A DNA stretch of 64,000 bases from Paramecium pentaurelia (taxonomy: Eukaryota > Ciliophora > Oligohymenophorea > Peniculida > Parameciidae). Both the position numbers and the translations under genes were made by a program. The stretch is from NCBI GenBank assembly GCA_905183005.1, contig CAJJDO010000089.1:142657-206656 (forward strand), read 5' to 3'. Shown one piece after another: positions 38,333 to 51,486 of the stretch. Every line of letters starts with the position of its first letter. Positions within the stretch are counted from its first letter, which is position 1. The notes under the pieces are model-generated. The model searched no databases and was not told where the DNA came from. It worked only from the letters and a program-made list of their open reading frames with translations.

Positions 38333-38743
38333 CTATAATTTTAATATTAATTAGTATATTAAATTGAAGCTCATAAAAAAAAACAAAGGAAATTAACGCA
38401 TTAATGTAGAGAGTCATAATGCATTAATTAATAATATATACATTAACATTTAATAAATAAAAATATAAATTAATTATTAACAACAAGATCTTCAACTATA
38501 CTTTAGCTGGAAAATAATACCATTATTTAAATATTAGATATGTATATAAGAATAGAAATTATTTTGATAGAAATATTTTATTTAAAATTAATATTATACT
38601 TAAATTGATTCTTCTATCTAAAAAAAAACAATTTACAATATTGTTAAATCATCATTTTTCAAAAGTTATCGCATTTTATATTATAATATAAATTCATATA
38701 ATATGTTATAACACATTTGTGAATCAATCTATCATATACATCT
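38333..38743. other. AT-rich intergenic region
   Basis: About 410 bp between two minus-strand genes. No ORF or RNA gene seen. Short imperfect repeats of TTAATATATACATTAA type occur near 38425. Confidence 0.5.
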
Positions 38744-40729
38744 CAACTTCTTTCCATTAGACTATAAATTATTAAATATTTCTAATTCATTCATTATTTT
38801 AATATGATCATTAAAATATTTTGCATCTTACTAAATTTATTATTTTATTGTCTAAAATTTATTACTATTAACCATAAAATTGATTTCATCTATTAATTAA
38901 TTTCTATGCAATGAAATAAGTTTCAAATCATATAATAAAATATCTTCCCATAAAACTGTTGCTGCTGGTTTAACATAATCATAATGAATAGTAGGCAAAT
39001 AAGTAAAAGTCACTTTATTTTCATTCTCTATTAATTTTATATTAAATTAGTATCTTTTTGATAAATGTTCTCTTATTTATGGACAATAAAAGAATTATCC
39101 TTAAAGTGTAGTACTCTTTATAAATTATTACAATTTCCCATCTTCATAATAAATGAATTCAAATATATATGGAAATGGTTGTTCTTATGCTAATATATCA
39201 ATCAGAAATATCTTAACTAATGAAGGTTTAGCTAAAAAAGAATATTGAGATTTATCATATGATGTCTATTAAAATTAAAAATGTTTCTCTTTTTTCAATA
39301 AAAAATCAAATTTCACTAAAGGTATTACAGATTTAGTGAAATCTTCATTTGATAATTTAATTTCTAAATGTCTTATACAACATGCTATTATAATATCCTT
39401 TTATTATTTTTAGAATTACAAATTCTAAACCTTATCTATATCACCATCATATTTACTAACATATTCTTAATATAATTCATAGATTTCCTATTTATTCTAT
39501 ATGAATCTTAAATCATTGAATATAATTCTAATCTTATTTTTATAAATTTGAAAATTATTGGCTAAAAATTTCAATTGAGATTCTATAAAATAATCTTCTT
39601 TTGTATCTGAAAAGAGTTTTTCTTTTTTATCACTCATAAATTAATCATATTATTCTTATAGATATTGAGGAATATTTGATTACATTTCAAAAGGTATAAT
39701 TTAATTTTATTCACACCATTATTTTACAGCTGGAATTCTATAAACAAATCTTAAGAATGTTATTTTTTATCTTAATCTAATAACATTACTATGATCTCTA
39801 TCTTATTTTAATTTATCCAATCTACCTGTTATTTTAGTATGATATAACATTTCTGATAGTTCTATTTATTTAACCCAACAATATGATAATAGAATTCTTT
39901 ATAAATAATATAATCCATTAGCCTTATTTGATGATAATTTGATATTTTCAAGTCCATTACAAAACTCTTGTAATTTCTATAAAATTTTTGTTGACTATTA
40001 TGTAAATTTATCATTCTTTTCTGATTTGTCTCCTTATTTATCTAACAATTTTATTAATTATGTCTTTTTCAATTTAAAAAATATTTCATTTAATTCATTC
40101 TTTAACTCTTATCTCTATTACCAAATAATAGTTAATAATTAATGAAGAATTTCTTTTAATTTACATTCTTAAGGTAATTCTTTATTCCATTAAGACTCTT
40201 TGATATCATTCAACATTAGATACCAATTGATACCATCTAATAAGGCATCCTCAACCATTAATGTAAGTTTATATTATTTATCTCTAACATTTTAACTCTT
40301 TATAAAATTTATAATAAATGGAATTCCTTTAGATATTCTTATTATACATAACAATTTCTTCTTTACTTCTATTAATATTTCTCTATTTTTTTCAACCTCT
40401 TCATCCTCTTTAACTTTATAATATTTAATTCTCTCTTATAATTAAGAACGAGGTTCTGTTTTTTTCTTAATTTTCAAACAAATTCTTTATGCTTTACTAT
40501 AGAAAGAATTTATTAGTTCTTTAGTTTCTTGAAATTCAGTAGATTTTTGTAAGATTTCATTTTATTATTCACATTATTTTTTAAGATCATCAAAGATTTA
40601 AGTAGTAAATAATTCAGTATTTGTAATTGCTAATTTCTAATTCTAAAACCAAGTTTATATTTATTATAAATTGGATACTCTGTCATTGATTGGTAATTCA
40701 TGAAATGAAGTGGATTCATCTTCATCCAT
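38744..40729 (-). CDS. Unrecognised helical/mixed protein, 661 aa
   Basis: Intronless from ATG 40727-40729; the frame was checked at four internal positions. I place the stop at 38744-38746. Residues 1-200 are coil-rich; 200-420 helical (RQKITFLRFVYRIPAVKQW); 480-640 contains beta-like blocks, including FIYYEDGKLQQF and TFTYLPTIHYDYVKPAATVL. No domain recognised and no TM segment. Codon and amino-acid composition matches neighbouring genes. It sits in a minus-strand run with no functional clue from neighbours. Confidence 0.65.
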
Positions 40730-41001
40730 TTTTTCAATTAATAAAAAATGAAAATCATTACATTCCTAATTTTTACATTTATCATCCCAATGAATACAAT
40801 GATTATTATATTTTATAAATTAATTATATTATTATTATATTTGACTAAGATTATTATTAATTAATAAATATTATTAAAATAATTCAAATCAAACTAAAAA
40901 TGTATATATATAATATCAATCTATACAAACTTTATTAAACTATTCTTAATTTATTTAAATTGATAAAAACAATATTAAATTTTGATATTGTTAAATAATA
41001 A

Positions 41002-41935
41002 TCATTAAATTAATTACCATTCATCTTATTCATGTTTAATAATGTCTTCACAAGTAATAATTTCAGTCTAACCATCCTTAATAGATTCTGGTGATTAAAG
41101 AAATTAATCAACAAGAGTTGTCAAATCTGTAAAATAATCAATTCAATTATTACTTTATTTCTTCTCCTTCTCTTATTCTTCATTTACTGTCAATAATACA
41201 TCACTTATTGCAGCACCTAAAGTCTCATTAAAATTAATCAAAAAATTTGATATATCTTAAAACACTTCTGCACAACCTTTTAATTATTGTACTTAATCAC
41301 ATTTCTCTAAATATGTAGATACTTTTCCTAAAGCCAAAGAACCAATCACTCCACCAAACTAAACAATATTTATATCAATACCAGCCACTTTAATGAAACA
41401 TTAGGCATTATGACATTCCATGGCAATGCAGACTTTCCAACTAAAGCATGATATATCATTAATGCTGCACCATATGATAAATTAGATTCAGATAATCCAT
41501 TTGAATATAAATACTTTCCAAATTTCTCAGCTCCTTAAGCTAATATTCTTATCAAAATATGTTTTGAATATGTCTAATTTAATTTATTAATACCTTAAAA
41601 TCAAAATCATCAGATGGTGAGAGGATTCCTTTAATTTCAGCTGTTAATTAAGCTTCTTTAATCTTTTCTGATGGAATCCAAAGATCATATAATTGAACTC
41701 TTGTAATATTATCAACAGCTATCTCAATTTAAAGATTCCATTAAGCAATAGAATTTGCTAAATCATTTAATGCTCCTAAAGTCTAATTATCCAATTTTAA
41801 TTTCTCCACATCCAAATTTTAAGGAATTCCATAATGTCTAACCAATATCAAATTTTAATATGGTTTTATGATCTGTTCTGAAAATAAACTCAATATTTCA
41901 ATATCAACTAATTAAATAAATTTATAAATTGCCAT
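41002..41935 (-). CDS. Unrecognised protein with one apparent frameshift, about 295 aa
   Basis: Starts MAIYKFIQLVDIEILSLF. Introns of 20 nt (41574-41593) and 27 nt (41127-41153) are credible. The exon sum is one nucleotide short of a multiple of three: near 41431-41441 the frame must slip so that AALMIYHALVGK continues as VCIAMECHNAQCFIKVAGID and then FGGVIGSLALGKVS. No intron of suitable length fits. Either one A was lost from an A-run (assembly error) or this is a fresh pseudogene. No family recognised; the conserved-looking GGVIGSLALGK block suggests real coding history. The C-terminus is acidic. Confidence 0.55.
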
Positions 41936-42244
41936 CTTCCTCTAATTTTAATCACTTACTTTTGCAGCCTAAAATTTTTAAATAACATTATACAATATAA
42001 TTTTAAAAAGCTTGCTTTCTTAATGGTTAAAAAAAGGATGATAGGTAAGGTGGGGATTAAAGAGTGAGATCAACAGTATTTATTTTACTTGTAATGAATT
42101 ATCGAACTTCCTCTAAATCATTAAATTGTGGGTATAAACTAGAGAATTAACTTTGCATAATTTTAAAAAAATATTATTTTAATAAATATTATAATTTTAC
42201 TATTTAAAGTCATTCTTATAATACTATTCTTTATTATCGTTCTT
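41936..42244. other. AT-rich intergenic region
   Basis: About 310 bp with a 40-bp G-richer patch near 42030-42065 (AAGGATGATAGGTAAGGTGG), unusual for this window, but with no ORF longer than 14 codons. An 18-nt GTAAG...TAG segment at about 41941-41958, minus strand, could be an intron in the 5' UTR of the gene at 41002-41935. Confidence 0.4.
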
Positions 42245-45192
42245 TCATCTCTATCCTCTTAAATATCTTCCTTTTCTATCCTTCTCATAATTAGAATATA
42301 ATTTTTATAATTCTTCTTCTACTTCTTATTTTTTAGAAATCCTCTCTACTTTTGTATTTTATACTTCATCTAATGTTTGACTTTACATATCTGAATTACT
42401 TGTATGCAATAACATATTATAAACTATATCTTCTTTGTTTGTTGCCCAATCCAAATAAATTCTTTCAAAATCATAAGTAGATAAATTATCAGATCTTTAT
42501 TTATTATTATTCTTAAGTCTCTCCTTCTTTAACATTAATTCTTTCTTAATTTTATCTATCACTTACTTTTTTCTCTTATCTATATCCTTTTCATAATCAC
42601 TAATCTAAGAATTGTCTACTTAATCATTACATTCTCTATCAAATTCTTCTTTATTTTAAACAACTTTTTTAAATTCTGTATAAGCTTCTTAAAATTCTTG
42701 ATCATTATTATCTACTTCATCATCACATTATTCTTCATTATCCTATTCATTAAAATCTCTATTGAAAACTCTGTTTCCATATCTTGATTCTTCCATATTA
42801 TCTATGATATGCTAAGTGATTTATCTATCATATTCTATTATATCCCTATCTCTTTAACTTTTAAAATCAAATTCATTTATTAAATCATTAATCATTTAAT
42901 TAAATTCATCTTCCTTACTCTTCTAATACTAATCTCTAATCTAAGTATTCTTAATTTAATCTAAATAATCCTCTTCAAATCTACTCTATTTTCTATTCTA
43001 ATCTATTTTCAATGAGTATTCCTTATTATTATCAATATATTTCTAATTTCTTTAATTTTTATCAGGTTAAGTATAAATTTAATTTTAAACCTTTTTATCA
43101 AATTACACAGTCTCCATACCATCCTAAAGATCTTCTAAATTTTCAATGATTTCAGCTTCAGATTCAGTTGCAATCCTCAAAAATTCATCATCATTCAATC
43201 CATCTTAATCATTGATGTTCTCATTTGTTATCATATTATCTAAATTAACACTAACTTCCTTTTTAATTATAGAATTCTTCTTAAAATCAATTTCTTTAAA
43301 TTCATTTGGTTTATATTATTCAGATTATCTCATCTCCATATCATTATCCAATTATATAGGTTATTTAAAATCATTTTAAACTTAATTTTCATCATTATCC
43401 TAAATTTCTTTATTAATAGATATTTCTTCATCATTATTATTATCAATAGAAATATTAATTTCAATTTCTTAAGATTATTCTTCATTAAATTAATACTCTA
43501 TTTCACTTTCAATATGAATCTCATCTTAAGATTAGATTTCATCCTTGGTCTCATTTTAAATTATAAGTTATTCTGGATTATCCACTATAAGTATTTGTAC
43601 TTCATTTTATTAATTTGATGATTCATTTGCTGTATTTATATATTCTTATTATTAAGTTTATTCACTTAATTCATTATCTAAATCATCTAAAAAATAATCA
43701 TCTTCTAATGAATTAACTATAATTGGATCATTATTTGTTGATATTGTTATGTATTATAATGATTCATTATTGCTCTCATTTTATAAATTTTCACTTTCAT
43801 TATTATCCTTAGAATTTAATATTTAATCTAAACTCAATTAATCAAGTTCTCTAGCTAATTCATCTAATTCTGATTAGAAATTTTGAAATGATTCTCCATC
43901 AATATCTAAATTCTAAGTAGTTACTACATCAATTTGATCTTAATTTAATTCTTAATTAACATCAATAATAGTATCTTAATTATTAATTTCATTTAATTCT
44001 TATTATGATTATGTATCTTATAATTCATCATCTGTTGAATTAATAATAGTATTTTCTTAATCTTAAACTATTATAGGTATTAAATCAGAATGATCATCTG
44101 TAAAAATACTAAGATCTACATCATCAACTTCAGCTTATACTTTGATTAATTCTCCAATCAATTTCTAATCAGCTTCTTTAGAATTAAAACCTTAATTTTT
44201 CTATGATTATTATTATTATTATTATTATGAATTTTTCCTTGAACTCTATTATTTCTTATTGTTATTTAATACATTAGAAGTTAACTTTTTATTGTTTTCA
44301 TTTAATTTTTTGGTTGTTTTTTTATTGTTTTTAGAGTCAATGTTTAATTTATTAGATTCTTAACGTTTATTTTCCTATTATTAATGAATAGTATCAAGTT
44401 CTTCTCCTTCACATTATTCAATTTCTTCTTTATCTTAGTCATTCTCTAAACTTAATTCATCCTCTAGATTTTCTTATTTAATTTAATCATTATCTAATAT
44501 TCCAAAAATTCTTGGAGTCGCTTTAATTTCTTCATCTATTTTAATAATGATAACATCCTCATTTTGTGATTTATTCTCTTCTATTTTAGATATAGGCTCT
44601 TTATGAATAGATTCTATTTTAATATCTTAAATGGTTATTTCATTCTCATCATTATTTTCAATCTCTTAATTTTCTTATGATATTTTTATGGGTATCTTAT
44701 TATTTTAAATTGGTTAAAGTTCTTCTTTTTCTAAACTATGCTACTCTTCTATATTATTTTCTTATGAAATTTCTGTATCCTTCATTAATTTCTTATTAAC
44801 TTTTATTGAAATCTTGTTTTATTGATCTTTCTATTCCTATGATAATATTGGATCATTTTATTGAGATGATTCTTTTTGAACTTCTTCTGGTTAATGTTCT
44901 ACTAATAATGACTTCTATGAAAAAACTTTTAATGATTTTTTAGGTGATTCAATCAAAAATAAATTGTTGACTTCGTTTCTAGACTGAATAGTATTCATTA
45001 ATACTTATCATCACTAACTTAATTTTGTTTATCTAACAATTAATTTTAAGGTGTTTGATTCTTAAATTCTGTATTTCTAATTTAGGCTATGACACTAATA
45101 GGTATCATTGTGTTAGTTTCAAAAACTTCATTACTATATGTAGTAACTGCTAAAACTAATAGCAGCAACTAAATACTATTAAATTATAACAT
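42245..45192 (-). CDS. Large acidic low-complexity protein with signal peptide, 970 aa
   Basis: Starts MLQFNSIQLLLLVLAVTTYS, a clear signal peptide. One intron, 35 nt at 44984-45018, was chosen because it alone restores the frame; this is at the upper end of intron size here. The mature protein is D/E/N/Q/S-rich with little hydrophobic content, contains a Q6 run from TAA repeats near 44205-44222, and becomes K/R/E coiled coil in the last 250 residues (KKELMLKKERLKNNNKQ). No domain recognised. A secretory-granule (trichocyst-like) or cortical-lumen protein would fit such a signal peptide with acidic coils, but this is inference. Confidence 0.65.
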
Positions 45193-45458
45193 ATTAATAT
45201 ATTTATTATAAAAACGGATTAAAGGACATCAAAATGCTCCAGACTTTCTAATAATAAAATTATAGAGCTTAAATATTGAATTTATTATTGATTGTAAAGT
45301 TATTACACTAATTTTATAATATTAATATATATATTATATCATTTATATTCTAATTAACTTTGAAATATATCTATTTATGTATTGGATAATAAATAATTAT
45401 CTTTATAAAAGTATAATCTTAAACTAAAAGAGAGTTGATAAATATAGAAAATATATCC

Positions 45459-47849
45459 TCATTTTTATCTTACTCTTTTTTTCTTTTGTTTCTTTTCATT
45501 TTATTTAGCATTCTATTCATAAAATTCTGATTCATCATCTTCAATAATTTTGAGTCTTTTTTTGTTTTGATCTTTTTTTTCATATATACGTTTTGATGAA
45601 ACATATCCAGATTCAATAGATTCTCCTTTTGGTGATGATTTAGAAGATGTTGATTTATTTTCACTAGTATTTAATTGTTCTTTTTGTTTTGTAGCATTTG
45701 AATTATTTACATTAGTTTAAACTTCTTTATTTTCTGTTTCTTATTTATTACTTCTTTTCTTATTATTTGTTTATCTTATTAATTATTTATTAATTTTTTA
45801 ATTTTAGGTATCTTTAGTAGCTTTTTTGTTTTTAGAGATAGCAAGTTCATTTAATTATTCTTATTCTATTTCATTTAAATATTATTGATATTCCTATCTA
45901 CGTTTTTCTTTTCTTTTTTAATTAATTTATTATTTCTTTTTTATCTCATCATTTGTTTCTAATCTACTTAATGGACACTCCTTTATTTTTTGATTCTTTA
46001 CTTTTTTTAATTCTTTAATTTACTAATTATTATTATTTTAACCAAATTCATTTAATTCAATTTATTTTGACTCTTCAATCTATTACTAATTATTTTATTA
46101 TTATTTCAATTCTTTATCTTTTTTATCTAATTTTCTTTATCTATCTTAAGTAATTTTATATATTTATATACAATCAGCATCCAAAAGATCCTCATCATTC
46201 TTTTCCTCATCACTCTCTTAATAACTAATTTTATTTTTTGTTCTCTTAATATCTTATTATTGTTCATTAACTTTTTATTAATTATCTTATTTTTGTATTG
46301 TATCATATTATTGTAATTAATCTAATTATTACTATTTCTCTTTTTATGACTGTTGTTTCTCCTAATCCCTATTCTTTTGATTTTCTTAAACTTTCTTCTT
46401 TCTATTATTATTTTTTATAACTTTCTTTTCGTTTACTAATTTATCTTAATTAATAGACAAATTAAGATTTTCCATTTCATTATTAATAACATCTTTTTCT
46501 TCAAATTCATTAACTTCCTTTTATTCTTTAACATAATGAATTGTGACTATATCAAACATTGCTTATTTGGTTATTAAGACTGACCTCATATTACTCTTGT
46601 GTTATTACATAAACAATTGATCTGAAATTCTCTTCTCAAAATTGAAGATCTCACTTTCCCCTTTACTTATTAAAGCAATTTCTGAATATCTTAACCATTT
46701 AATTGAGTCTTTTTACTTTTATCTTAACTAACATCTATATAGAATTAAACCTTAATTTATTTATTTCTTTGTTAATATTTTATAAACTTATCTTTATTCT
46801 AATAATTTTTACTTTTCTTTATCCTGTAATTACTTTTCATGTCTAATCTATCTAGCTAATTGTGCCTCTTATAATTATTATTATTTTATAACTTATTCTG
46901 TTTATTTTTCATTTTAATTCTTCTTTTACTATTCTAAATCTTTGTCTCTTTCATCCTTATTCTATATTTTAGATTCTTTATGATGATCACCTTTCTCATC
47001 TAAACGATGTCTTTGGATTTACAATGGTAATATTTTCTATTTTTCAATAATACCAAGTTTCTTATCTTTTATTTTAGATAATCCAATTAATAAATTATTA
47101 ATACATTCTAAACCTTCTAAATATTCATCTTATTCTACAGGTTTAGTCTAATCATCAATAATTTACTCTTATTTTTTATACAAATCTTCCCTACCTTTTA
47201 ATCTTAAATATAACAATGAATTTTTAGGATTATAAAATTTCTATTTATACCTTTACTTTATTTCTATATTTTTATTTATTGATAAATTTACAATTTCTTA
47301 AACTCTTTATTATTCCATTTGAACCTATTGAACTTTTGTAATTTGTTTTTGTTATTATTTTGTTATTAAATCTTATTTCAATTATTCCTTCCTTTATTCC
47401 ATTTTTAATTACTCTTATTCAATATCTATCTCTTCTATTACATTTTGATCATCAAAATATTATTCAATATATTAAGGTTCTTCAACTGCTATAGTAAGTG
47501 GACTAGGGTCTTTCTGTATCTCTATAGCAACCTCTGACCTGTCACTTTCTTCTAATTCCTATTCCGATAATTCATCAAAGTTGACTTACCATTATTGTTT
47601 ATGAATATCCTACTTTCGTCTGATTACAGGTTCTTCATCCTCTTATATCAAAATGGATGGAATTTCTACTGTTTCTTTTTTAACTTGTAAATTGGGTATC
47701 TATAATTCTATTCGATTAGGAGTTGGAGTTGATTAATTTATTTATTATTGTTGATTTGACTGTTTAGAACTTTCTGATTCATTATCTGATATGTCTTCAA
47801 TATCTTAGAAGTCCAGAATATAGTGGCTCTATTATTTGTTATGTTTCAT
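45459..47849 (-). CDS. Unrecognised K/E/Q-rich coiled-coil protein, 796 aa
   Basis: Intronless; 2391 nt. The first 110 residues are acidic and S/Q-rich (DIEDISDNESESSKQS). From about 150 on it is nearly continuous charged helix (EQEQLKMEQRKEQLKQ). Around residues 420-460 is a less simple block (WLRYSEIALISKGESEIFNF) that could be a small folded domain. The C-terminus is very basic (EKKQKKKRVRQK), suggesting nucleic-acid or nuclear targeting. No family recognised. The first 170 codons are present a second time at 48499-49009 because of the scaffold duplication. Confidence 0.65.
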
Positions 47850-48497
47850 ATTAAATATTTTGCTTTAGACTAAATTACGATATATTACATAAAGAAAAAG
47901 AAAACAATGATTTTTTTAATTTCAAAACAAAACAATCAAAAAACTAATTTTAATTTACTAATCAAATCTAATTATTAATTGATGGATAGTAGTAAACAAA
48001 ATTTACCATACTATACTGATATTGAATTATAATTTAATTATATGATTGTTGTAGTTAAATACTTTAAATTATTATACTATCATATCATTATTATTCAATA
48101 TTATTAATTATAATACTTTTAAGTTAAAAAGTAAATTGAAATTAGAAACTTATCAATTTTATAGATCTCTCATATATATATACTCATAAACTATATACTT
48201 ACTTATATATTAATTTATAATATATAAATAGATAGATATATTTTAAGATATAATTTGTTTATAAATAAATTATAGAAAGAATAAATAAAAAATATCTTTA
48301 ATTAATCAAATTTAATAGAGTTGACCTATTATTTTTGATCTATTTATATTTAATATTTCAATCGATTATGATAGAGTCTGATATTTAATTAAATTTATTA
48401 AATATTCATTAGTATTTAATACAAAAATCTCTGATATTATGATATATTTATTTTTAATTTTAATCAACAAGTAATCCAATTTAATTTATCAAAAAAA
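47339..48497. repeat. Left copy of a 1.16-kb duplicated segment at a scaffold join
   Basis: 1159 bp that recur at 48499-49630, as far as I can align by eye identical except for one 27-bp insertion at 47987-48013. The left copy runs right up to the N and the right copy starts right after it. This is what two contigs with an unmerged overlap produce. Confidence 0.92.
47987..48013. other. Candidate internal eliminated sequence (IES), 27 bp, retained in one copy
   Basis: Present in the left overlap copy and absent from the right, where a single TA remains at 49147-49148. The insertion starts with TA and is followed by TA (48014-48015). Its ends are imperfect inverted repeats: TAGTAGTAAA at the left, and TAGTATGGTAAA read inward from the right on the other strand. 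From the right boundary TA the inward sequence is TATAGTA, matching the first six positions of the Paramecium IES end consensus TAYAGYNR. Length fits the 26-30 bp main IES size class. It lies about 140 bp upstream of the start codon at 47849. Confidence 0.75.
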
Positions 48498-48498
48498 N
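48498..48498. other. Single N at a scaffold join
   Basis: The only ambiguous base in the window, flanked on both sides by the duplicated segment. It marks a join of two assembled pieces, not a real base. Confidence 0.9.
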
Positions 48499-49009
48499 TA
48501 ATTTGTTTTTGTTATTATTTTGTTATTAAATCTTATTTCAATTATTCCTTCCTTTATTCCATTTTTAATTACTCTTATTCAATATCTATCTCTTCTATTA
48601 CATTTTGATCATCAAAATATTATTCAATATATTAAGGTTCTTCAACTGCTATAGTAAGTGGACTAGGGTCTTTCTGTATCTCTATAGCAACCTCTGACCT
48701 GTCACTTTCTTCTAATTCCTATTCCGATAATTCATCAAAGTTGACTTACCATTATTGTTTATGAATATCCTACTTTCGTCTGATTACAGGTTCTTCATCC
48801 TCTTATATCAAAATGGATGGAATTTCTACTGTTTCTTTTTTAACTTGTAAATTGGGTATCTATAATTCTATTCGATTAGGAGTTGGAGTTGATTAATTTA
48901 TTTATTATTGTTGATTTGACTGTTTAGAACTTTCTGATTCATTATCTGATATGTCTTCAATATCTTAGAAGTCCAGAATATAGTGGCTCTATTATTTGTT
49001 ATGTTTCAT
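48499..49009 (-). CDS. Partial duplicate of the N-terminus of the coiled-coil gene
   Basis: ATG at 49007-49009 and the first 170 codons, identical to the start of the gene at 45459-47849, cut off by the N. It should not be counted as a separate gene; most probably the chromosome has only one copy. Confidence 0.85.
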
Positions 49010-49630
49010 ATTAAATATTTTGCTTTAGACTAAATTACGATATATTACATAAAGAAAAAGAAAACAATGATTTTTTTAATTTCAAAACAAAACAATCAAA
49101 AAACTAATTTTAATTTACTAATCAAATCTAATTATTAATTGATGGATACTGATATTGAATTATAATTTAATTATATGATTGTTGTAGTTAAATACTTTAA
49201 ATTATTATACTATCATATCATTATTATTCAATATTATTAATTATAATACTTTTAAGTTAAAAAGTAAATTGAAATTAGAAACTTATCAATTTTATAGATC
49301 TCTCATATATATATACTCATAAACTATATACTTACTTATATATTAATTTATAATATATAAATAGATAGATATATTTTAAGATATAATTTGTTTATAAATA
49401 AATTATAGAAAGAATAAATAAAAAATATCTTTAATTAATCAAATTTAATAGAGTTGACCTATTATTTTTGATCTATTTATATTTAATATTTCAATCGATT
49501 ATGATAGAGTCTGATATTTAATTAAATTTATTAAATATTCATTAGTATTTAATACAAAAATCTCTGATATTATGATATATTTATTTTTAATTTTAATCAA
49601 CAAGTAATCCAATTTAATTTATCAAAAAAA
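48499..49630. repeat. Right copy of the 1.16-kb duplicated segment
   Basis: 1132 bp, matching 47339-48497 minus the 27-bp candidate IES. Sequence diverges after 49630, where unique DNA begins. Confidence 0.92.
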
Positions 49631-49752
49631 CAATAAATCTACTTTATACATTTTTGATTATTTTTATATAAAAATAATATATTAATATCATATTTATTAA
49701 TACTGTTTTTTTTATTTATAATTATTAATAATTTATACTTTTCATTTGCCAA
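49010..49752. other. Intergenic region, mostly inside the duplicated segment
   Basis: AT-rich, with short TA runs near 49310-49365. Contains the IES-free junction at 49147. No ORF. It lies between divergent starts (49009 minus, 49753 plus), so promoters for both genes should be here. Confidence 0.5.
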
Positions 49753-51481
49753 ATGATATTAGGAACTGAAGTCAATGAATCTGTTTCAAATAGATAATAA
49801 TCAAAAATTCATTATTTATAGGAATAGAATAAGTAATTGTAAGAATATATTGTTGACCTTGAGAATGTTTTAAAATTGAATAAGTAAGCTATGTCACTTA
49901 CAATGGAAGGAGTGAATAAGCGATCTCAAGTAAAATGATTTAAAATTATATAGATGACATCTGATTCAAGTACGATGTCTATGTGTTATACGAATTATTA
50001 GAATTCTCAAATAGAAAGTGCAATAAAATTACTGAATGAAGAAAATGAAAAACTCATGAAAGGATTCTTAAATCAATAGAAAATAGCATAATAATTATAA
50101 ACTAAGTTATTACTATAAGAATAGATATCAGAAGAACAGCAAAACTATTACAAAGATTTAATATCAGATTTAGAATATAAATTAATAGACTTGAAAAGAA
50201 GTATTCATGATAAGGAATATGCAATTTAAGAATTGGAGAGGATGAAACCTATATAAGAAAAAGAAGGATAATTAGTAAAATTAATTGAAATTATCACTCC
50301 TTCAGAATAGAATTTAAAATTACATGAAGAATTAGAGAATGTTCGAAATTTACTTAATAAAATTACTACTGAAGCTCAATCTATTACAGAAACCAATAAA
50401 ACACTTAGAGAAGTTAATTATGTATAATCATAATCTAATTATATATAGCATTTGAAAAGAGAAATCTTTAAAATGAGAATTGTCTTACGCAGTTAAACAA
50501 ACTACTAGTGTATGAAAGGTAAATCCATTTAGACTTAGAGTAGATTTTGTTTATAATGAATTTATTGATAAGACTGATGACAATTTAGAACTCAATAGAG
50601 AAGTTTAAAATCATAGAGGAAAATTAGAGTCTTTACATCAAGAATTATATGGTAATTATGGTTTAGGTTATGGATTTTCTCCAGAACCCCAATAACTCAA
50701 ATATTTAAGCAAAAATGAAAGGATGATTTATTAAGAAAAATTACATAAGATGGAAATGATGGTGAAAGGATTTAAAGAATTATTTGAAAAAGAAAAAAAT
50801 GCTCACATTAATATAAGAAAATTATATAATGAACTAATTTAAAAATATGAATCCATATTAGATACTAATGAATTGATCATAAAATCTAATTAATTGAAAG
50901 ATGAAAGAAATGAAAAGTAGCAAATTGAATTATAATTTTATAAAAAATAATGTTAGAGTTTAATAGAATAATTGAGAAATAGAAAAATAACATATAATTC
51001 AATAATTCTTAATTAAGAATAAGACATTGCAGTTAAAATAATTAGTCCAAAATTTTAATAAAAAATATAATCAAATTCATAATAATCTTCCTCAATTAAA
51101 ACTCATAATTAAAATATTAATGATAATAATAATAAAATCAATTCAAAAGAATAACAATCATATGATAATAATTAATCATCAAATAAAAAATAATAAAATA
51201 ATATTATCTTAAAACCTAATTTACCATAACTTGAAATAGATGAATCATCTAATGAAGAAGCTGCTTAATATATTTGTTAAACAGCAAGAGTAGATAATCA
51301 ACAATTAAGAAAGTTAAATTAATAATAATAATAAGGTTAAATTCTTCAATATTATGATATGACTAAATAAGAATGTATAACATTTTTATTGTCTATGTTT
51401 AATGATTATTTTAAGAAATTAGATGTAATTAATCTTTCTACTAATTGTAGTTCAGTAATGTCAAAAAGATTTAATTAATGA
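49753..51481 (+). CDS. Unrecognised coiled-coil protein, 559 aa
   Basis: Introns of 24 nt (49930-49953) and 25 nt (50519-50543), both needed to avoid TGA; exon sum 1680 nt. Long heptad-like stretches: IHYLQEQNKQLQEYIVDLEN near residue 20 and EELENVRNLLNKI near 220. The linker is G/Y-rich (YGNYGLGYGFSPEPQ), followed by more coil (KMEMMVKGFKELFEKEK) and an N/Q/S-rich C-terminal third. The last 40 residues form a helical segment with FLLSMFNDYFKKLD. No family recognised; organisation is typical of basal-body or axonemal coil proteins. Its TGA overlaps a possible upstream ATG of the next gene (ATGA at 51478-51481). Confidence 0.65.
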
Positions 51482-51486
51482 ATTAA

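Noticed and set aside
44205..44222. TAA run in the acidic protein gene as a noncoding microsatellite
   Set aside because: It lies in frame within a 2.9-kb ORF and encodes a short Q run.
47339..49630. Biological tandem duplication of 1.1 kb
   Set aside because: The copies abut a single N, are otherwise identical by eye, and start in the middle of a coding sequence. A scaffolding overlap explains this more simply.
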